From: Sporomusaceae bacterium
GTDB taxonomy: Bacteria > Bacillota > Negativicutes > UBA1444
Length of the DNA: 37,387 nt
Direction: 5' to 3'
NCBI GenBank assembly: GCA_018434355.1
Contig: JAHDPL010000037.1
Span: 1-37,387, forward strand
A model generated the notes under the pieces. It was not told the origin of the DNA, ran no database searches, and was given only the letters and a program-made list of their open reading frames with translations. The position numbers were made by a program, and so were the translations under genes. Shown piece by piece: positions 34,935 to 37,387 of the stretch. Within the stretch, counting starts at the first letter, position 1, and every line of letters starts with the position of its first letter.

Positions 34935-36464
34935 ATGGCTTCGATTCAGGAAAAGATTGAACTCATGAAGAAAAAGCAGGCCAAAGTGCTGGCTGGAGGC
35001 GGAGAAAAACGCATCGAGAAACAGCACGCCAGCGGCAAGAAAACCGCGCGGGAACGCGTGGATTTGCTGCTTGATCCGGGAACCTTCGTAGAACTGGACC
35101 AATTCGTCACCCACCGCTGCACCAACTTCGGCATGGAGAAAAAAGAACTGCCGGGTGAAGGCGTAGTCACCGGTTACGGCACCGTAGAAGGCCGCCTGGT
35201 CTATGTATTCGCCCAGGACTTCACGGTGGAAGGCGGATCGCTCGGCGAAATGCACGCCGCAAAGATCTGCAAGGTCGCTGACCTGGCCGTCAAAATGGGC
35301 GCGCCGATCATCGGCATCAACGATTCGGGCGGAGCGCGGATTCAGGAAGCGGTTGACGCCCTGGCCGGCTACGGCAAAATCTTCTTCAAAAACACCCTGA
35401 CCTCTGGCGTAGTGCCGCAAATTGCTGCAATCATGGGACCATGCGCCGGCGGCGCCGTATACTCCCCGGCTCTGATGGATTTCATCTACATGGTGAAAAA
35501 CACCAGCCAGATGTTCATCACCGGACCCCAGGTCATCAAAGCGGTCACGAACGAAGAAGTCACAGCCGAGCAACTTGGCGGCGCGATGACGCACAACAGC
35601 GTCTCGGGCGTGGCTCACTTCGCCGCAGAAAATGACGAAGACTGCCTGGAGCAGATTCGTCGTCTGATCAGCTTCCTGCCGAGCAACAACATGGAGCCGG
35701 CGCCAATCGTAGAAACCGGCGACGACCCCGAGCGCACTGACGACTCGCTGAACACGATCTGCCCGGACAACTCGAACATGCCTTATGACATGAAGAGCGT
35801 CATCGAGAAGATCGTCGACAACGGCGACTACTATGAAGTGCACCAATACTATGCGCAGAACATCATCACCTGCTTCGCCCGGATGGACGGACAGACGGTA
35901 GGCATCATCGCCAACCAGCCGCGCGTCATGGCCGGCTGCCTGGACGTGAATGCTTCGGATAAATCCTCGCGGTTCATCCGGTTCTGCGACGCGTTCAACA
36001 TTCCGCTGCTCAACCTGGTAGACGTACCGGGCTTCTTGCCGGGAACCAACCAGGAATACGGCGGCATCATCCGTCACGGCGCGAAAATGCTGTATGCGTA
36101 TTCGGAAGCGACCGTGCCGAAAATCACCCTGGTTACGCGCAAAGCGTACGGCGGATCGTATCTGGCGATGTGCTCGCAGGATCTTGGCGCAGACCAGGTC
36201 ATTGCCTGGCCGCAAGCAGAGATCGCAGTTATGGGACCGGCCGGCGCAGCCAACATCATCTTCAAGGGAGATCCGGACAGCGCGAAGAAGACCGAGGAGT
36301 ATGTGGAGAACTTCGCCAATCCGTATCAGGCAGCAGCCCGTGGATTCGTTGACAGGGTCATCGAGCCGAAAGACTCGCGTCCGGAGATCATCAATGCACT
36401 GCGTATGCTGTCCACCAAGCGGGAATCCCGTCCGGCCAAACGCCACGGTAATATTCCCCTGTAG
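34935..36464 (+). CDS. mmdA: Methylmalonyl-CoA decarboxylase alpha subunit (carboxyltransferase)
   Basis: 509 residues, the usual size. Biotin-dependent carboxyltransferase with two crotonase-like halves. Recognisable stretches are GKKTARERVDLLLDPGTF, FAQDFTVEGGSLGEMH, GINDSGGARIQE, GPCAGGAVYSPA and, in the second half, DVPGFLPGTNQEYGG and RKAYGGSYLAM. It transfers the carboxyl of (S)-methylmalonyl-CoA to biotin on MmdC, forming propionyl-CoA; the membrane part then couples decarboxylation to Na+ export. ATG with GGAGGTG upstream. The mmdD-type genes follow. Confidence 0.95.
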   Translation: MASIQEKIELMKKKQAKVLAGGGEKRIEKQHASGKKTARERVDLLLDPGTFVELDQFVTHRCTNFGMEKKELPGEGVVTGYGTVEGRLVYVFAQDFTVEGGSLGEMHAAKICKVADLAVKMGAPIIGINDSGGARIQEAVDALAGYGKIFFKNTLTSGVVPQIAAIMGPCAGGAVYSPALMDFIYMVKNTSQMFITGPQVIKAVTNEEVTAEQLGGAMTHNSVSGVAHFAAENDEDCLEQIRRLISFLPSNNMEPAPIVETGDDPERTDDSLNTICPDNSNMPYDMKSVIEKIVDNGDYYEVHQYYAQNIITCFARMDGQTVGIIANQPRVMAGCLDVNASDKSSRFIRFCDAFNIPLLNLVDVPGFLPGTNQEYGGIIRHGAKMLYAYSEATVPKITLVTRKAYGGSYLAMCSQDLGADQVIAWPQAEIAVMGPAGAANIIFKGDPDSAKKTEEYVENFANPYQAAARGFVDRVIEPKDSRPEIINALRMLSTKRESRPAKRHGNIPL

Positions 36465-36478
36465 GAATCTGCTACCGG

Positions 36479-36610
36479 AGAGAGGTGACTCGGTTGACAA
36501 CAAATCCCTTGTTGATTCTAATCATCAACATGACTGTCGTATTCTTCGTACTGTTCGTACTCGAACTGTTGACGCGCGGGATTTATTACATTGATCCCAC
36601 ACGCAAGAAA
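36479..36610 (+). repeat. Direct repeat copy 1 (132 bp, mmdD 5' region)
   Basis: Includes the ribosome-binding site, TTG start and first 39 codons of the short MmdD-like gene. Copy 2 is at 36677-36808, offset 198; only two bases differ by eye, both synonymous. Confidence 0.92.
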
Positions 36611-36622
36611 GAAGCGAAGTAA
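36494..36622 (+). CDS. Short MmdD-like membrane peptide (42 residues)
   Basis: Product MTTNPLLILIINMTVVFFVL... has one membrane helix (about 5-25), the LTRGIYYIDPTRKK juxtamembrane segment and then a KEAK stop. Its first 39 residues are identical to MmdD. It lacks the Ala-Pro linker and the conserved C-terminal tail of the OadG/MmdD family. TTG start with GAGAGG eight bases upstream, the same site as in mmdD. It may be an accessory subunit in the position of the small epsilon chain known in Veillonella, though that chain resembles the other end of MmdD, or simply a duplicated fragment kept open. Confidence 0.7.
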   Translation: MTTNPLLILIINMTVVFFVLFVLELLTRGIYYIDPTRKKEAK

Positions 36623-36641
36623 TTCCCCCGGAAATAGAGTC

Positions 36642-36671
36642 GGTCCCGCAGGGCAAATGCCCTGCGGGACC
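36642..36671 (+). other. Perfect 13-bp hairpin between the duplicated genes
   Basis: GGTCCCGCAGGGC pairs fully with GCCCTGCGGGACC around an AAAT loop. No T run follows, so it is unlikely to be a terminator. An mRNA-stabilising or processing element that adjusts subunit ratios is plausible. Confidence 0.75.
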
Positions 36672-36676
36672 AGCAA

Positions 36677-36808
36677 AGAGAGGTGACTCGGTTGACAACA
36701 AATCCCTTGTTGATTCTGATCATCAACATGACTGTCGTATTCTTCGTGCTGTTCGTACTCGAACTGTTGACGCGCGGGATTTATTACATTGATCCCACAC
36801 GCAAGAAA
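36677..36808 (+). repeat. Direct repeat copy 2 (132 bp, mmdD 5' region)
   Basis: Second copy of the repeat at 36479-36610. It forms the start of the longer mmdD gene. Confidence 0.92.
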
Positions 36809-37030
36809 ACCGCTCCGGCAGCTCCGGCGGCGGTGGAAGCCCCGGCTGCGGTTGCGGTTGAAACAGTGGAAGAAAGTGGCGACGACCTGGCTGTAGTGGC
36901 TGTTATAGCAGCAGCGCTTGCAGCGATGGGCGAAAGCGGCCACGTCAGTGTGATACGGCGTATCGACGGGACTTCTTGGACCCAGATGGGCCGGATGGAT
37001 GCCGTCAATACCAGAACCCAAATGTATTGA
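36692..37030 (+). CDS. mmdD: Methylmalonyl-CoA decarboxylase delta subunit (OadG-like)
   Basis: 112 residues. N-terminal membrane helix (about 5-25), an Ala/Pro/Val-rich linker (about 40-60), a second Ala-rich region (AVVAVIAAALAAMG) and the typical C-terminal tail WTQMGRMDAVNTRTQMY. Delta subunits glue MmdA and the biotin carrier to the membrane pump MmdB. TTG start with GAGAGG eight bases upstream. The GTG at 36683 is part of that ribosome-binding region. Confidence 0.88.
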   Translation: MTTNPLLILIINMTVVFFVLFVLELLTRGIYYIDPTRKKTAPAAPAAVEAPAAVAVETVEESGDDLAVVAVIAAALAAMGESGHVSVIRRIDGTSWTQMGRMDAVNTRTQMY

Positions 37031-37074
37031 GCCCTAATCCCAACAACAAAGAATTAGGAGGCATGTGAATAACT

Positions 37075-37387
37075 ATGAAAAAATTTAACATTACTGTCAA
37101 CGGTCAAGCCTATGAGGTAGAAGTAGAAGAAGTAGGCGGCACCGTATCGGCCGCACCTGCTCCGAAAGCCGCCCCGGCCCCTGCTGCCGCGCCTGCTCCG
37201 AAAGCTGCCCCGGCCCCTGCTGCCGCGCCTGCTCCGAAAGCTGCCGCTGCCGTTCCTGCCGGCGCTGCCACCGTATCGGCTCCGATGCCTGGCAAAATCA
37301 TGAGCGTAGCCGTGAAACCGGGCGATGCCGTAAAACGCGGTCAAGTGCTGCTGATTCTCGAAGCGATGAAAATGCAGAACGAGATCA
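37075..37387 (+). CDS. mmdC: Methylmalonyl-CoA decarboxylase gamma subunit, biotin carrier (3' end outside window)
   Basis: 104 codons visible. The N-terminus [19 protein letters not shown] is followed by an Ala-Pro-Lys hinge made of 12-residue repeats. The biotinyl domain then begins, with the biotin-accepting lysine in EAMKM near residue 100. It carries carboxyl groups from MmdA to the membrane decarboxylase MmdB. The frame is cut a few residues after the biotin site. The ATG stands 13 bases behind AGGAGG, rather far. Confidence 0.93.
   Translation, partial: MKKFNITVNGQAYEVEVEEVGGTVSAAPAPKAAPAPAAAPAPKAAPAPAAAPAPKAAAAVPAGAATVSAPMPGKIMSVAVKPGDAVKRGQVLLILEAMKMQNEI
37153..37251 (+). repeat. 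36-bp tandem repeats encoding the MmdC hinge
   Basis: Units at 37153-37188 and 37189-37224 plus a partial third to 37251 encode [12 protein letters not shown]. The first two units differ at two bases. Flexible hinge repeats of this kind let the biotin domain swing. Confidence 0.85.

Noticed and set aside
34185-36503. 772-codon open frame on the minus strand
   Set aside because: It is opposite meaB, mce and mmdA, all clearly real. The strong codon bias of these genes keeps stops out of the antisense frame. No recognisable domain or ribosome-binding site.
36642-36671. Intrinsic terminator between the two mmdD-type genes
   Set aside because: The stem is excellent, but the following bases are AGCAAAGAG with no T run, and the operon clearly continues.
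37153-37251. Short CRISPR-like repeat
   Set aside because: Repeats are contiguous, in frame and encode the biotin-carrier hinge; no spacers are present. No CRISPR array was seen elsewhere.

Overview
The window looks like chromosome of an anaerobic, propionate-forming member of the Negativicutes, most likely a Sporomusaceae-type organism. This is inferred from gene content and the moderately GC-rich coding style, not from a search. Pointers are a biotin-dependent methylmalonyl-CoA decarboxylase operon of the Veillonella/Propionigenium type, a trimeric NAD-linked [FeFe] hydrogenase cluster ending in rex, alternative-heme ahbAB genes, and a T-box-controlled valS.

Layout. 1-720 is a scarred accessory edge: the start of an IS256-type transposase, a gene fragment beside it, and the 3' half of a tRNA-Arg that resembles an attachment-site remnant. 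780-4394 holds a small orphan gene, a PAS-GGDEF-HD-GYP c-di-GMP enzyme and a HI0933-type flavoprotein. 4426-5360 is a tRNA block (His, Gln, Gln, Lys, Leu, Gly). 5468-11791 is the classic protein-quality-control run tig-clpP-clpX-lon-engB. 11772-14592 carries ahbA-ahbB (siroheme decarboxylase), a Ptb-like acyltransferase and tatA-tatC. 14601-20230 holds a Val T-box leader, valS, folC and an O-antigen-ligase-like membrane protein.

20356-29359 is a hydrogenase super-operon. First comes a signalling-like module: DRTGG protein, RsbW-like ATPase, an [FeFe]-hydrogenase-like protein with altered H-cluster motifs, a second DRTGG protein and a PHP phosphoesterase. Then come HydC (NuoE-like), a lone HATPase, a thioredoxin-like ferredoxin, HydB (NuoF-like), catalytic HydA and Rex. 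A near-consensus Rex operator lies in front of it.

29389-37387 is the succinate-to-propionate operon: CoA-transferase, methylmalonyl-CoA mutase catalytic and B12-binding subunits, MeaB chaperone GTPase, epimerase, and decarboxylase subunits MmdA, a short MmdD-like copy, MmdD and MmdC (cut by the window end; mmdB is expected next). A second Rex-like operator overlaps its predicted promoter, followed by a roughly 290-nt structured leader ending in a strong intrinsic terminator. I cannot assign that leader to a known riboswitch class.

Taken together, the NADH-sensing repressor Rex, encoded at the end of the hydrogenase operon, probably coordinates two electron sinks: H2 formation and propionate formation. 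The most novel-looking elements are the propionate-operon leader RNA, the uncharacterised hydrogenase-associated signalling module, and a very recent 132-bp duplication of the MmdD membrane anchor separated by a perfect 13-bp hairpin.
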